A DNA stretch of 64,000 nt from Plazaster borealis (Eukaryota; Echinodermata; Asteroidea; Forcipulatida; Labidiasteridae). Below, piece by piece: positions 41,001 to 56,000 of this stretch. The notes beneath the pieces are model-generated. The model searched no databases. It was not told the origin of the DNA and saw only the letters and a program-made list of their open reading frames with translations. A program made the translations under genes and the position numbers. The DNA is taken from positions 29,350,234 to 29,414,233 of the forward strand of contig CM037472.1 in NCBI GenBank assembly GCA_021014325.1, given 5' to 3'. Each line of letters starts with the position of its first letter. Positions within the stretch are counted from its first letter, which is position 1.

Positions 41001-44000
41001 ATCAGTATACAGGGAACCCAACAAAGATGGCCTACTTTTTTTGATTTACAGAGCTTCCTCAATCCTGATCTGTTTTGTTCTGTTTTTTCCCACCAACAGA
41101 CCCACTCAGCCCCAATCGCCCAAGCATCGCACCCTTGGACGGAGTATCTCGGGTGGTTCTCCATCCAGCACACTCAACTCATCGCATGAACCGAACCAAG
41201 GAGATGCAACCGAGATGAAACCCTTCAACCACCCTGACAAGGCTCTTCAAGATGCGTACAAGTACATGGGTGATGAGGACTGGTATGTGCCAGAGAAACT
41301 TTTAGATTATCCAAAGTTAAATTAGTATTATTTAGTGGTCGGGTTGGCGTAGTGGTATCTTTCCTTGCCTTCCACCTCTGGGACCCCAGTTCGAGTCCTG
41401 CTGGAGGAACTCTGTGGATTTGGTTTTCAGTCCCTACCTGATTGTGTGGATTTTCTCTGGAATAATTCTCTGTGGTTTTTCCTCCCACATCTAAAACTGA
41501 AACTTCCTTCTTTGTCTTCTCTCCATTGGGTTCTTGGCTAGTATAGTGATTAAGTTCGCTTTTTTTTATGAGAGTCCTTGGCTTCACAACCAGACTTAAT
41601 AATAAATGGAATTCATGGTGTAACTTTTTAACGTATCAGATATTTTTTCAGAGGCAAAAAAGACAGTAAGTAAACATGCACACATTCATGAATACACAAT
41701 CTGTAGCTCCAGGGGTCATCTTAAAGTCGGATCCTAGTTTTAGACCTTTTTAACCAGCAATGACCTCACCCTTGGTCCAATCCGAAGGACAAACCAATTA
41801 TTGTTAAAGTGTCTTGCTCAGGGACACAAGTGCCATGACCAAGACCCAAATTCACACTCTGAAATTACCAGAACTTCAGTCTAGTGGAGTCGACCGCTTG
41901 TCCAGGCCACTCCACATGTGTACATTATAAATATTCGTCAAGAAAGCACCCTGGCGCTTCACACATGAAGAATTACAATGTTCCTATCATTCTGATTTTT
42001 TGAGACGCTGTCTTAGCATACTGATTCTTATGGTGAAAATGATGAAGGTTCAAGGGGTATGTTTGTGGTTTTTTTGTAATTTGTACAGGGAAGCCAAGAT
42101 GGAAGGCTTGAATCTCATCCGCAGACTCGTTATGTTTCATCCTGAGGAGATCACAGGTCAAATGCACACTGTAGTCGTGGCTGTGTTGAATGAAGTGAAG
42201 AATCTGCGGTCCTCTGTGTCCAAGCTGGCCATTCTGTGCATGGGTGAAATGTTCCAAGAGCTCCAACAAGCTATGGAAAAGGTTAGCCTAGGCATCAAAT
42301 AGCAAGATCAACTTTAACTCTTTCACGCACTGACCGGTCGCTAGCGACCGGTTTAAATCCCTTCAGAAAAATTGGTGTAAAACGAAAAATAAAGATAGCA
42401 CGGCCACAGAGTTTTCATAATGGGAAAGAGGACTCTTGAGGGTGCTATTGTGACCTGTTTTTTTGTGGGTTTTTTTTTTGGGGGGGGGTCTCCATTTGCA
42501 AAAAAAGAGTTAAAAGGTCATGTCCTAAAATAACATTTTCCAGTGTATACCAGATGGCTATCTGTATTTCTAAATCAAAAACAAATTTCTTTGTCTGGTT
42601 GTTTTTCCAGACATTTTTACTGGAACAAAATGTTGTCCAAAATCGACATTATTAGCAATGTCTGGGCTACAGTGGTGATTATGCAGAAATTAATGGACTG
42701 TTAAGGGTTTAATATTGACCACTTTGATGAATTTTTCTTTCAGGACTTGGATCAGATCTGCAAGATCCTTGTGCCCAAGGGTGGAGAGAGCAACGCATTC
42801 ATCCGGGAAGATGTCGACAAAGCCTTGGATTCCATGGTTAAGAATGTCAGTCCACAGAGGGCGCTTTGTGCACTCATCAATGCGGGATCAAGGTTAGATT
42901 TCTTCTGGATTTTTTTCTTGTATCACTTTTCCTTTCCAAAAACCTTGAAAAATTATTTTGTTTGTTTAAATGTTCATCAGTGTTTTGTTTTCCTTTGTTT
43001 ATGGCAGTTTTGTAAATTATGTTTGTCAGTTGTCTTGAGACAGGAATGCATTTTGTAATGACCTTAGGATAAATTAGGGAGGGCTTCCTTAATATTTTTT
43101 AGTTCTGTGCAATTAATTACGTATCACCATTGTTTCTTCTTTTTTAATGCGTCTATTTTTTGTAATTTATCGTTTCTATTTCTTTTAAGAAGGTAATTTA
43201 TATATTGTTAACCTTTTGTAATGCCTCGCAATTCAGCTTTGTGCTGCCAACTGGTTATCTAATAAATATACGAAATTAGATGAAATGAAATAGTTTATCA
43301 TTTTAAGTAAGAGAAAGTAAAATTAACAGCGGTTGTTAAATATCAAGTACGTCTATTGTATCTCTTGAATATTAAATCTTAACCCAGATTTCATCAAAAC
43401 TAAATCATTGGTAAGGTTTAATTTTGCACAGATCATGTTCAGTGTGGGGCCAGACACACTACCATAATCAGAGTCCACCATTTTGTAGGAATGCAATTTT
43501 TCAGCCAGGCAGCTTATTTCCTTTGTTTTGTTTTAGTTTTCTGTTTCCTTATTCTTTTAGTCCTACAGGTCGTTTCCGAAACCAGGGCTTTAGCTTAGGC
43601 TCAGGCTTGAGCACTTTCTCAGATATTTTGAAGTCCTGTATCAAAAATTTATGTTTTCAAAATTACTGACAAAGCCCAAGCCAGAGCCCAAGCCAGAGCC
43701 TAAGCTAAAGCAGTGGTTTCTAAAACGACCACACAATACTGAAAAATACTGTAAGAAATTTTGGGTGCTCAGTCTCCTCCTTTCATGTCTGATTTTGATT
43801 GTTAAATTCTGATTTGGTGTTGGACTGAGATCTGCTTGTTCAGGCTGTTCATACACAGTACGGGGCCAGGCACACCACCATGATAAATATGCAACAGTTT
43901 AGGTATTGAGTTTAATGGTGTTAAAACTTCTGCAGAGTGAGGAAGGTTTGTACTAAAAAAAACACCAGGGAGTTAGGCCGGATCCGAATTGGTGGCTACG

Positions 44001-47000
44001 GCTATGACTGTTGCTAAGGGTGTTTCTAAGCACGCCCTGTATTGCAACTCATGATGATGTGGCAATCAAGCCACACATGTAGCTGTAGCCGTATCCGCCA
44101 ATTCGGACACGGTCATTGGTAATAGTGGGAGACTTTGGAACGCCAGGTGGCAGCAGACTTACCAGGTAAATTTCCATTGTTTATGTAGTTCTGAGTATAC
44201 ACACATCCCCCAAGGACAACAGTTTTACCTAGTAAGTCTAATGCCTCCTAGTGACCCCAAAAGTCGCCCATTGATATCTTTTTTGGGAAAGCTGACTGAA
44301 GGTGTCAAATTGACTTGTTGTTTTATACAAGTTTTACATCCCTAACTTTTGTATTCATCCTACACTCTGTACAGTCACAAGAGTGCAAATGTCCGTAAAG
44401 CCACAGCGATGCACCTTGACAGGCTAGTAGACAAGATGGGACCAGGGAGGGTACTGAGTGGCGTGAAGGACATCACTGACCGGATTCTACCCACAGTGGC
44501 GCGGTTAGCTCTGGACAATGCACAGGAAACCAGGTATGATGTGCACAGGAGCAAGAGGACCCTCCTGTTTAGAGCCCAAATTCACGGCTCTGCATTACCG
44601 CAGAATTCCACCCCTCCCTTCCTTGTAAAGTGTGATTCTATGAGCCACAAGTGTAGAATTCTTGGGGAAAGCAGTGCTATCAAATTTGGCCCAGTCCTTC
44701 TCATTTTCTTTGTTATGAAGGATTCTGTTTCTGAACAATGTGAACTTGTGAACTGACAAACTAATAGACCATGTAACTCATGACATCACATGTTTACAAA
44801 AGAGCCACTGAGCTCAGACATCCTGTAGGCACAATTTGTACACAGCTCAACAGAAGAGGAAATGATATCTTGCAGTTTATGATTGTAATGCGCTCTTGCT
44901 ATGAAGAATTGAGACACATCTCAAAACTTGTCAACAGTTATTTTTGCGATACTCGATTTTATTTTACGGTACGAAATTTCACAATTCTCATTTGATGTGA
45001 TTAACGAAATGCCACGAAATGCACAAAGTCACTCTTTTGATAAACAAGGTGATGCTTTCTATAATGTGGCAAAGCAATGACTTTGTTGGGTTGCATTAGA
45101 TTGCGGACCTGTATGTCTTATGAAAAGTATCTGAAAATTTAGTATGTCCTCATTAAGTTCACAAACACTTTGATAGATAATGACCATAAAAAATAAAACT
45201 GAGAGAATGCTGAGCTCCATTGTCATTACACTGGTCCCCTGTCTTTATCTGCAAGCAGGCACTAGTCTTAAGGCCATGTCACACGAGGCAATTTACAGGC
45301 AACCAGTTCCAGGCAACCTCCAATAAGAAAATTCATTCACATATCAGTGTTCTCATTATGTTCTTGGGATGGTGAGTTACAACTAGAAGCTTGTCTCTTG
45401 TGCTGCCGAAGTGATCCTTTTGCATGTAGTGCAAGTGATTGCCTCCAAGTTGTTTGAACAAAGTTGCCCTGTGTGACATGTCCTTTACAAACCCAACAGT
45501 TTCATTGGACAAATAGATACATGCAATGTACTGATACTACATACATGGAGTGTGTGTGTACACAGTAGTATGCCAGGCAAGGTCAAAGGTACATCTGGCA
45601 GGAACCAGCAGGTTCTAAAGGCCGGTATCTGGCATTATTTACAAGTCTCAAAGTGTGACATCAGATGTTACGGCTACATTGTCATCTTAGGCTGAGTTTA
45701 TGAAAGAACTATCGTTGACCATAGTTTGACTAAGTTAGCTCGAACTCTGTCTAGTAGACGATGGTTGGACTACACTAGTCGACTACATGTATATGGAACC
45801 AGCCTACCTGGCATGGTCGCATGGCTGGTTGTCAATAGCTGTTTTCATAGCACAGTGCAGAGAGGACCAGTTATCAGTTAATGATAACGCACGTTGAGCC
45901 GCTGGTCGCGTTGACATGACATGACTAGAGTCTTCTGTGTGCATGCCCTTTGTATGTCAGTACAACCACTAGTTAACCATTGGTCCTTGCGCAAATTTGA
46001 CCTTAGTCTGCTGTGCATGCCCTCTGTGTCAGTTGTGGACATAGAGTATCATGTGACATGTCTGTATGGCAAAATCAACCAGACAAACCAATTGGGAAGC
46101 TGAAATTTGCCATACAGCTAAAATGGCAGCATGCATGAATTGCCATAAAGCATATAAATGTAACTACACACACAGCATTCTCTGGGGTGGGTTTCTAGAA
46201 CTTTGATGAAGAATTACTGAGGACCATCGTATTTTCTACATGCAACGTCGTTGGGGTACAATCTTTAAGAGCAGAATTAATATTTGATTTTGCTTTTGAT
46301 TTGATAGGTTTTATGGTCGAAAGATGTTATACTCAATGATGCAACACGAGTCCTTTAATAAACTGATTGATAAATATGTACCGTCCAAAGACATAAGGTC
46401 ACTCAGGGAAGTACTGGAGACCCTCAGGCAGAAGGTAATGGAATATTAGTTAAAATAATAGAAGTTGTCATTTGAATACTACTTGAAGTATTAGTTTGAG
46501 ACCAAGTTTCATAGAGCTGCTTAAGCAGAAAATATAACTTAACAATTGTCTGCTAAGCAGCATTGAGCAGGATACCAGTCATAAATTGTACATGCGACAT
46601 GGTAGTTTGGCTGGTAACCTTATTTTGGTAAGCAAGTTTTGTTGTGCTTAGCTACTTTTTGTGCTTAAGCAGCTCTATAAAATGGTGTCTTCCCTTACCT
46701 TTCACTTCTCCAGACCACAGTCCAAATCTCACGTTGGACTTCAGTCTATGTTGATTTGTTTAAAAAAATAAAAATAAAAACTTTCAAAACTCATGAGACG
46801 ACTCGTTATTGTGTTAAGAAAACATGAATTCATTTTTCCAGCTTTGCAATCACTAAACATTTCAATGTTGATGTGGAATTGGTCTCATGTACTCGAATTA
46901 AACCTGCTCACCGAAAATACATGTCAGCAAGAAACTTCCGTTCTGCAAGCAAGAAGACATCCTCATTATTCCAACTGATACCATTAAATCATATGGTGGG

Positions 47001-50000
47001 CGTAGTTTTCAGTTTGCTGGACCTCAATTATTGAACAATTTCCCACTTCACATCAAACATACTGCCCCACATTTTAAAGATTCTTCTCAAATAATTCCTT
47101 TTCAAGTCATGGAGGTTTATTTCTCTGTTATGTTTTCTTTTTGATCACTTAGGGACATTTTCCTGAAGGTGTTAGGCAGGCACTATATAAATGCAGTTGT
47201 TATTATTACTTGGTTTTCAGCCTTGAATTCGCTAATTCATTGCTTGCCTTCCGTGTCTAAAACTGAATATTTCTTATAGAAGTCTTCTCTCAATATGTGG
47301 TTTTTTTTTAAAATCTTGAAGGGTCCTCCTGGTTTACCGCATGACAGTTCCTCAGCTCGAGTGAGACGTAGTCAGTCCAACCCACGCACCAACTCCTCCT
47401 CAAGGGAAAAGATCGACTCAGCTGGCAGGTATGTGTGAAACATTGGCTCTGGCTGGGGCTATGGTTTGAATTTTGGCTGTGGCCATGTCATGACTGTTTT
47501 GTTTGTGAATACTTCAGATACGGATGTTCCATTTTGACGAAGCAAAAAACCCACTATTATTAATTTTGTTATGCGTATCGGCCGCAATTCGCACAAATCG
47601 GCAACTCGCGCATATCCGCCTGATACGCTAGCTTGTGCATGGGGTGAACACTGTTTACCATAAATTTCAGGTAGTGTCAGCCAACAGCAAGAATGTAATA
47701 ATTTTCCCTCACTCAGGCATGATATTCTTCCTACCTTAGTCTGATTTTCGATTTTTTTTTTTTTGCCCTTGGAAAAATAAGACAAATTGTGATTAAATAG
47801 TCTGAAATGTTTATTAAAGCCTACACCATATGTTGGGTCAGCCCTTATACTTGATAAAATTTTACTACTTTTTTCGAGGGACCAAATATCATGCCTGCTC
47901 ACTTGATTTCCTCTAAAGGGTGGCTTATATATACTTCACACAAATTTTGAAAGCAAAGGGAGGCATGAAACTTTACTTTGGACGGATCACTTATTGGGCT
48001 AATTACAGAGTTTCCAATTAACACCACAACTACTGTATCTACCACTACTACATGGACACAATTTTCACAATTTTTTTAAAGGCATCGTACACGTTTGGTA
48101 ATTGTCACAGACCAGTGTTCTCACTTGGTGTATCCCAACATATGCATAAAATAACAAGCCTGTGAAAATTTGGGCTCAATTGGTCATCAAAGTTGGAAGA
48201 AAATGATGAAAGAAAAAACACCCTTGTTGTACAAATTTGTGTGCTTTCAGATTGGAATAAAAACTTCTTGCAAGAAGTTTTTATTATTTTAGTGAGAAAT
48301 TACCTCTTTCTCAAAAACTACGTTACTTCAGAGGGAGTCGTTTCCTACAATGTTTTATACTATCAACAACTCTCCGTTTCTTGTTACCAAGTAAGTTTTT
48401 ATGCTAATATTTGTTTAGAGTCATTACCAAACGTGTACGATACCTTTAAAGCACATTTTGGCAAACAGCAAATAATGCGATTGGGAACATATCCCTCTAA
48501 CGGGCTCTTTGTATTTGCCAACAGTGATGCTTCACTCTCCAGTTCGATGAAACGGACCAATCGGAATTCCTCGCGTAGCACGGAGGTGGATCAGGAGACA
48601 GTCAAGGACATATGCAAATCACTCTCAGCTGCTGATTGGACAGATAGATTACAAGGGATCACCCAATTACAAGAGATGGCTGAAACCAACAAGGAACTGG
48701 TAGCATCGAATGTAGTCAAGGTCTGTTTTATCCTCCTTTTTTTCCTGTTTTCGGCATTTGGTAACATTTCCCAATGATTTGCCCAACTTGTTAAAATCAT
48801 TCAACTGTACAGGTTTCGTATGGTGGTATAACTGTGCACAAAACTTACTGTGTACATGTGTAGATGCATTCACAACATGGAACTATATTGTTGGCTGACG
48901 TAGTATATCTATTACTCAAAACTACAATGGATGAAACTAAATGGTCGGACAGTAGGAGGGTTGACTGTGTACTGTGTGGATGCATTCACCACATGGTTTC
49001 ATAATGCAGGCTGGCACAGTTTATCTGTCATTTAAGACCACAGCAGGAGGGTTAATGTTGGATTAGATTTGTTGGATTAAATTTCAAAAGCCCTTTTCAG
49101 ACCTCTGAGCTATTTTTCAGGAAATTAAACCCCAGGAAGTTCTTGGACTGTTCAACTCCACTATCATATTGTCACATTCTTTCATACGTGCTGCAATTTA
49201 CCTTGTTTAACCTGGGCCCAATTTCATGGCACTGCTTACCAAATAATTATGCGCTTACACGCACTGTAACGTGTGCATTTCTATGGGACGCAGGTGGGCG
49301 TAAGCGCAGAATTCCACGGTAAGCAGTGCCATGAAATTGGGCCCTGATCCCTTGGGCAGGGTTGGCTATTTCTCAGGAGTCAGCCAGGAGCAATTTTATA
49401 GCACTGTTAAGGACTGTATTTACTTAGCTAAAGTTTTTTGGGAACCAGCCATATGGCCAGTACCCGTTTCTTCTATAAAGCAATATTTCCCCGTGTTTAG
49501 CCAATATTTAGGCTGAGAAACTTCACAGTATCTCGACACTGCATTGCAATACATGTAGGTAACAGATTGCACAAGGGTTGAGCTCCATCAAAACACTAAT
49601 TTTAAGTATCTTTTTGCTACTTTGTAACAGATCTTTGACAACTTCACACCACGGCTGACCGACTCAAACAGTAAAGTAAACCAAGCAGCACTGCAAACAA
49701 TGCTTGGTATGGTACCCAGACTTGGTGAATACCTAGCTGCGGTCGTAACAGGAGTGGTACCAGTAGTGTCTGGTAACCTAGCTTCAAAGAATTCTGTTAT
49801 ATGCAAAACTAGTGAGGAAATACTAGACAGCATTATATCAAATGTTGGTACGTGAATGGATATCTTCTGGATTTTGTTAAAATGTAGTTTAATTGAAAAG
49901 CTATATTTTTTTAAAAGTATTTCACTATTATTAGAAATGTCAAAATATTTGGTACTCCACATATTCATTATATTTGTGGTTTATCAGTTTAAAAAGAAAA

Positions 50001-53000
50001 CAATATTCATTAAAAATTCATGAAATTCAATTTCATTCAAAATGAAAATTTAAATGAGTTGTTGAAACAACTGTAACCACTTAAAAACTAACGCACTTTG
50101 TTGATCTCAAGCACTTCAAAGACTTTTCTCAAAGATTTTACTCAATAAACCTTGCAATGTTGATTTTGTAATTTTGAAATCCTTTTATAACCGAAGGCCA
50201 AGTTTCTCATGAATCCCAACCATCTTCTTTGCTTCTTCCTCCAGATAAGATTGTCTTAGTGCAGCCGTTCTCTTCTGCTACGCAGTATGGCAACGCCAGA
50301 GTCAAGCCCAAGATGGTGGAGAAATTAGCTTGTAAGTAACAACTCGCAGCCTCCAATCTTTGTAAGGTAGTTCACGCTTGGACATATCTTTGTCCATGGA
50401 AAAACGGGAAAAAAACAAGAAAACCCCCCTGATATATTTATCTTTTAACCTTTCGGGATTTCTATTCGGAATCAAAAAGACCTGTTGTTTTTTCCCCCAA
50501 AAGATTCAGGGCCTAATTTTATGGAGCTGTTTAAGCACACTCATTTGCTAAGCATAGAAAGGTCTTGCAAAGCTAAAGAAGGGTACCAACCAAAATGCCA
50601 TGTGATATATACTACCTTTGAATGGTTCCATCAAGTAAATCCCTTTAGCAGTATTCTTAGTTGGGCAGCTCTGTACAGATGGGCCCTTAAATCAAGTTTC
50701 AAAGATCTGTGTTCAAGGAAATTAAAGCTATCGTTTTTCAACATTGTGTTTTTTGATTTCCTGATCTCGATCTATTGGCGGGATCCCGACATTAAATGAC
50801 GTCCATTAGCCATTGGCCATGTACAAACAATTTTGCATGTTACATGTATTTTGTGCTTTGTCTGTGGCACAAAAAACTGAAAATCGTTTTTCATTTTGAA
50901 ACGGCATTATCTGTAAAAACTCCATCAGAGCAAAAAATAAAATGAAAAAATAAAAATTTCACTGAAAATCAGGCCATGCAACTTTAAACTTTGTTCCCTT
51001 TACAAGAATTTAAGTGGGAGCTAAAGATTTGTACAAGTATTTGAACCAGCAAGGCTTAGACAATCTTTAGGGAAATTCTTGAGCGTGACAAGGAAGATTC
51101 ACCGATCCCTTATTTTTCTCAAACCCACAGTTCTTTCAACTAAAGTTTATCAACGCAAGCAACAGACAGTGGTTCGCAACGTCTTACCAGTCCTGTGGCA
51201 CCTTCTTGGTAGCCTCACAGGGAGTGGGGCTGTACCGGGTGGAACGCTGAACCTACGGGGTGCCGTCAATACACTGGCGACCGAGCTCCACGGCTTGATG
51301 GGTGACGCCTTACTCCAGCACGCAAGTAGCCTACCACCGCGGCAACATAACACCCTGATGGAGATTATTGGTGTATGACACCAAATAAAGAGTTAGATAT
51401 GTAAAATAGAAAAAAAAAAGGACAAATCAAAAAAATTGATACATATGGAAATATATTTATATATTGCAATACATCTATTGGATTTAATATTTTCCTGTAT
51501 TGAAATATGGAAAGAAATTTGAGAGAAAATGTGAGAACTAATGGTTGTGATAGTCACCTTGATCAATTTGCACTCTGCACCTAGCCACCACCCCGTACCA
51601 TGCTGTGTTTGGCTTAACTCTTCACATGTGGTGAAAATGTAAACCGTTATAGATAGTTCCTGATAGACGCCATCTTTATGGGCAATTTGGCTGCGTCAAG
51701 TGTTCTAACTTTTCTACGCAGCCAAGAGCAAGTTCGAGTGCGCACATGTAGTCGACCCAGGGTTGACCACGGACTAGCAACACACATGCACAGTGACCTA
51801 CTCACTGGAACGACTCCTTCAGCACGGTATTCAACACTTCCATTGCCTTCCACCATTTCGCTATAGCATCACTGGTTTCCTTCTGTGCTTTACACGGGTT
51901 TGCATGAATCAAGGCTACCGGGACCAGCGAAGAAACCATGGTCCTGAGGCTGGTTTCAAATGGTCAACCACAGTAGTCAACCAATGGTCGACCAGCCTGG
52001 GTTAGAGTAAAAATAGTTGACCTTTAGTTAACCTTGGTGCGCACTTGAACCTGCTCCTAGTGGTTCACCGACCAATCATGCAAAGATTTTAGCAAAATTC
52101 CTGCATGCCGCCCATTGAATGTAAGCAAAACACATAGTTGTGCATTAAAAAATGATGTTATTGCCTTTAAAGATGTCCGACTATACACTGTGTGATGTCA
52201 AGTGGGAACTAAATACCAGGCATACTTGGCTTTTAGTTGATAAAATATTTCCAGCATTTTTTTGATTTTGAGGGAATTGCAACATCTACAAAGCCTGCAT
52301 GTTCTAAAAGAGTCTCCTGCCCAAGACTGCCCGTGGCACTGGGAAATTATAACACTGTTTTTAAATAATAAAGAGCAGATGAAATTGATAGTGAACAAAA
52401 TGGAATTTGAAAATCTACTGTGGGGAGGTGAATTTTATATGTGCAAGCTCCTTTAGGGACCATTGCTTCTTTCTTTTTTCCAGAAAGTAGTCATGATAGT
52501 TTGTTACTTGGTTAAGGTTTGTTTACAAGAAGTAGAGAAGGCTAGTCAAAACAGTGAGATATTTTGGGTCCAATCAGAACTACAATCCCATTCTGAGTTA
52601 TCCATTTCTTAATATTGTGATACAACTACTGTAAGCCATGCCCACTTCACACAAATTGGCTACAGTGATAGCCAGACGCCCATAGGAAATGCATTGAGCT
52701 AGTTTTTCTTTGAAGATTTATATCTGAAAAAAAAATAGACTTGCCTCTCACTTGTGTTTTGCAAAAGCTCAAAGTCCAGACCTGTTTTCATCTCAGTTTA
52801 ACTGTTTTCATTTTGGGGTGGTGAACGTATTCTAAAGAAGAAGAATACATTATGGCCTGTACGGTTGATAATTCTAAGGATTATGCATACATCACATCGT
52901 TCCACAATGCCTACAACAATTCTAAAACACTAAACCTACTGGCCTGAAACAAATCTCCACTTCTCCAAGGCAAATTGATAGGCAAAACAGGTTTCCAGCC

Positions 53001-56000
53001 AAAATACCATGTATTGTATATTGTTTGTGACTGGTTCCCTGCTAGTTTTGCCTAAGCACATGAATTTACTTAACAGGAGAAACATAAACAGGAAAAGAAG
53101 TTGTTAGCAGAAACGGGTCACCAGCTAAAATATCTTGTAATGTACATTGCTTATGACTGGTACCCTGCCAAATCAAATTAGAGCTTCAAGGTTTATTATT
53201 AGGCCTTGTCAGAATTGACAGCCATGACTGCGGCTATTGCTTAAAGGTGTTGCTAAGGTCAGCCTTTGCTTCAAGGCATGTTCACATGGTGAGCCAATCA
53301 CAGTCGCAGCCGCTGATTTGGAAACTGCCGTAACTTTCTTTCCTCACAATGAAAAGATTCCCTATTAAAGTCAAATCATTTGATGATTGGTATTTGGGTG
53401 TGTTTTAACACAGAGGTTTAATGTCTCCCACATTTGACTAACCCTTCAAAGATGCAACGATTGAACAATTAAATCTGCGTAAAGCTGCATCGACTTTGAA
53501 TCTGAGGTCAATCAGAAACCAAAGACTTAATAGTTTCACATGTATCGTGTGTGATTTTTTTGTTACGTTTGTACACAATTTTACATTAGGCATGTTTAGG
53601 CGCCAATTTTACAAAGTGTACCGGTAACCGTTCCTCCCAGTAACCATTTCTTTGTATTGAGCTTAAGGGTGTTAAATTAGATATTTGGCTTTGTTAGTGT
53701 GATAAAAGCAATTGTGTTTCTGTCGGTTGGAGTCCACATCTACACAGGGTTTCAACAGTGGCCTTTATGCCGTTTATTTTGTAAACACAAAACATTTTAT
53801 AACAACTTTGCCTAAATCGATGCAACGTTATACACAAACCAAGTTGAGTCGTATGAAACAACTTGTTGTTATGTAATAGTACTAATGGGTTTTCTGAGCG
53901 GTTTTGCAAGGGATAGTTTAATGCATGTTTCTTGTGACATGCTTCATTTTATTTAAGCTGTTTGGGAAATGTTTTTTATTGTGTTTAAAATTTTTACATT
54001 TTGTTTTGTATTTGGTACAAGTTTTGTAGTAGTGCACAGCAGGAAAACATTTTTATATAAAACAGTTTTACAGAGTAAAATGACTTGCATACTTTTTCAG
54101 TTGTTGAGAACCTGGAGTAGTTTTATAAGATTTTAATTGCAACAACGTTTGTGTGCTATGATTAACCCTCCTACTGTCTTACCATTCAATATCATCCACT
54201 GTGGTTTTGAATGGCAGATAAATTATGCCATCCTACAGTATGATATATTGTGGTGAATTCATCTACACAGTACACAGTTAGTTCTATACACAGTTTTGCC
54301 CCCATGCACAACCTGTGAAGTTCGAGTGATATCAAATGGTTGGTCAACTTGCTGGATACTGTTGCCAAGAATAGGAGGGTTAATCGTTAGCTAGAGTATA
54401 CTCACGATACTTGGATCAAAAGTATCAGAAGTTTGATTTTCAGAGGATTTGTCCGCAAGTAGTTAAGCAAAAACCAACGTGTACTTTTCCTTTTCTTTTG
54501 TGGAGTCTTATTTGTCGATGACTGCACGTGACAATGAAATGAGGAGAGACACACTTTTGTGATTTAATCAAAATTTGAGTTGTGCTGTCAACAGCATGGA
54601 TACGTCTGGTATGTTAACCAGTCATTCACTAGATGTATAGGCCATGTACTATTACATGTTTACAAAAGAGCCACAGAGCCTGGACTTCCTGCAGGCAGGT
54701 ACAGTTTGTACAAAACTCAGTTAAAGAAAACGTAAACTCTTACATTTCATGGAGTGATTGCACTGTACAGTACAGATGTTATCAAATTTGGGTATGAAGA
54801 AAGGGGGGGCACATCTATTTTTTACTATGTTAAATTGATGAAGTAATTCTAATACAAATCGTCAAATTTCTCACATGACCGGTGAAGTGTCTTACCTGCC
54901 AGGAAATACCCTGAAATGTATGGCCACTAGCTCTTTTTGTAAACAAGGTTACGTGGTCTATATAGTACAATTATACATTTACTTTGTACCATGTGACTTT
55001 TCTATTGTTCAGTTGCTTAAAGGGGGGGAAGTCTGATAGACCATTATGCCTTGATGTCATCTAGACGCCATCTTAGGCCAAGTAACAAAAGTAACAAGTT
55101 TCTCGTCCCTGCCCGCCTCCTTATTTTTACTATTTACTATTCAGAAAAAAAGCAAAAAAACAGGAAAATTCGAAAAAAACCAAGGAGTTCCTTGGTTTAT
55201 TTTTCCTAAGAATTTGTCCAGATTCTTTTTTCACCTTTGCAATACAACAGCCGTTTCTGAATTTTGGAACTTGTTTAGCAAGTGGACTAAAATTATACAA
55301 ATCATTTGTTTTGGCATACATTGAATCAGTATACTCAAATAGCAAAATATCTGTGAATAAATATACCTTGGCCAGCCATATTTAGCATGTCGGCCGTCTT
55401 GGAAAAAAATTGCAAAAATTTTAAAATAGTAAATACTAAAGCCCTGCCTCCTCCTTTTTTTTAAAAGTCCGGACGAGAAGCTAATTCTTTTATGTTACTT
55501 GGCCTTAGATGTTAAGCGCTGATGAATGCATAGCTATGTACGCACGGCGCAAAGGATGGGCCAATGAGCAATCTCATTTTGACCTCAACGTGAAGGTGCC
55601 CCACTGCAGTGACATCATGTGCATAAGGTCTGTAAAAGGTTATAGTTTAAAGGCATCGTACACGTTTGGTAATTGGAGCCTATTGTTTGTTTTAAACCTA
55701 TAGTTGTAGATATATACCATAAAACTAACCTGTGAAAATTTCATTTCAAAAGGTGGTAGCGCTTTTGGAGCGGTTATGTCCATGCAGGAAGAATAATTTG
55801 CATTGGAATACACACTCTGAGAAGCGTTACGCGTAATGCTTCTCAGATTCAAATGTTTTTGGGGGATAAAAAGTGAAATATTTTTCCATAACCGTAGTAC
55901 TTCGAAGTGAAAAGTTTCTCAAAATGCATTATACTATCCAAAGCTGCTGTACTTCTTACCAAGTAAGTTTTTATTGCCATTAATTATCAGAGTCATTACC

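Noticed and set aside
48193..48777. 194-codon open frame read as one protein
   Set aside because: Its first part is a family-C MITE; only the segment from 48525 is TOGARAM1 exon 18, and it leaves the exon at the 48721 donor.
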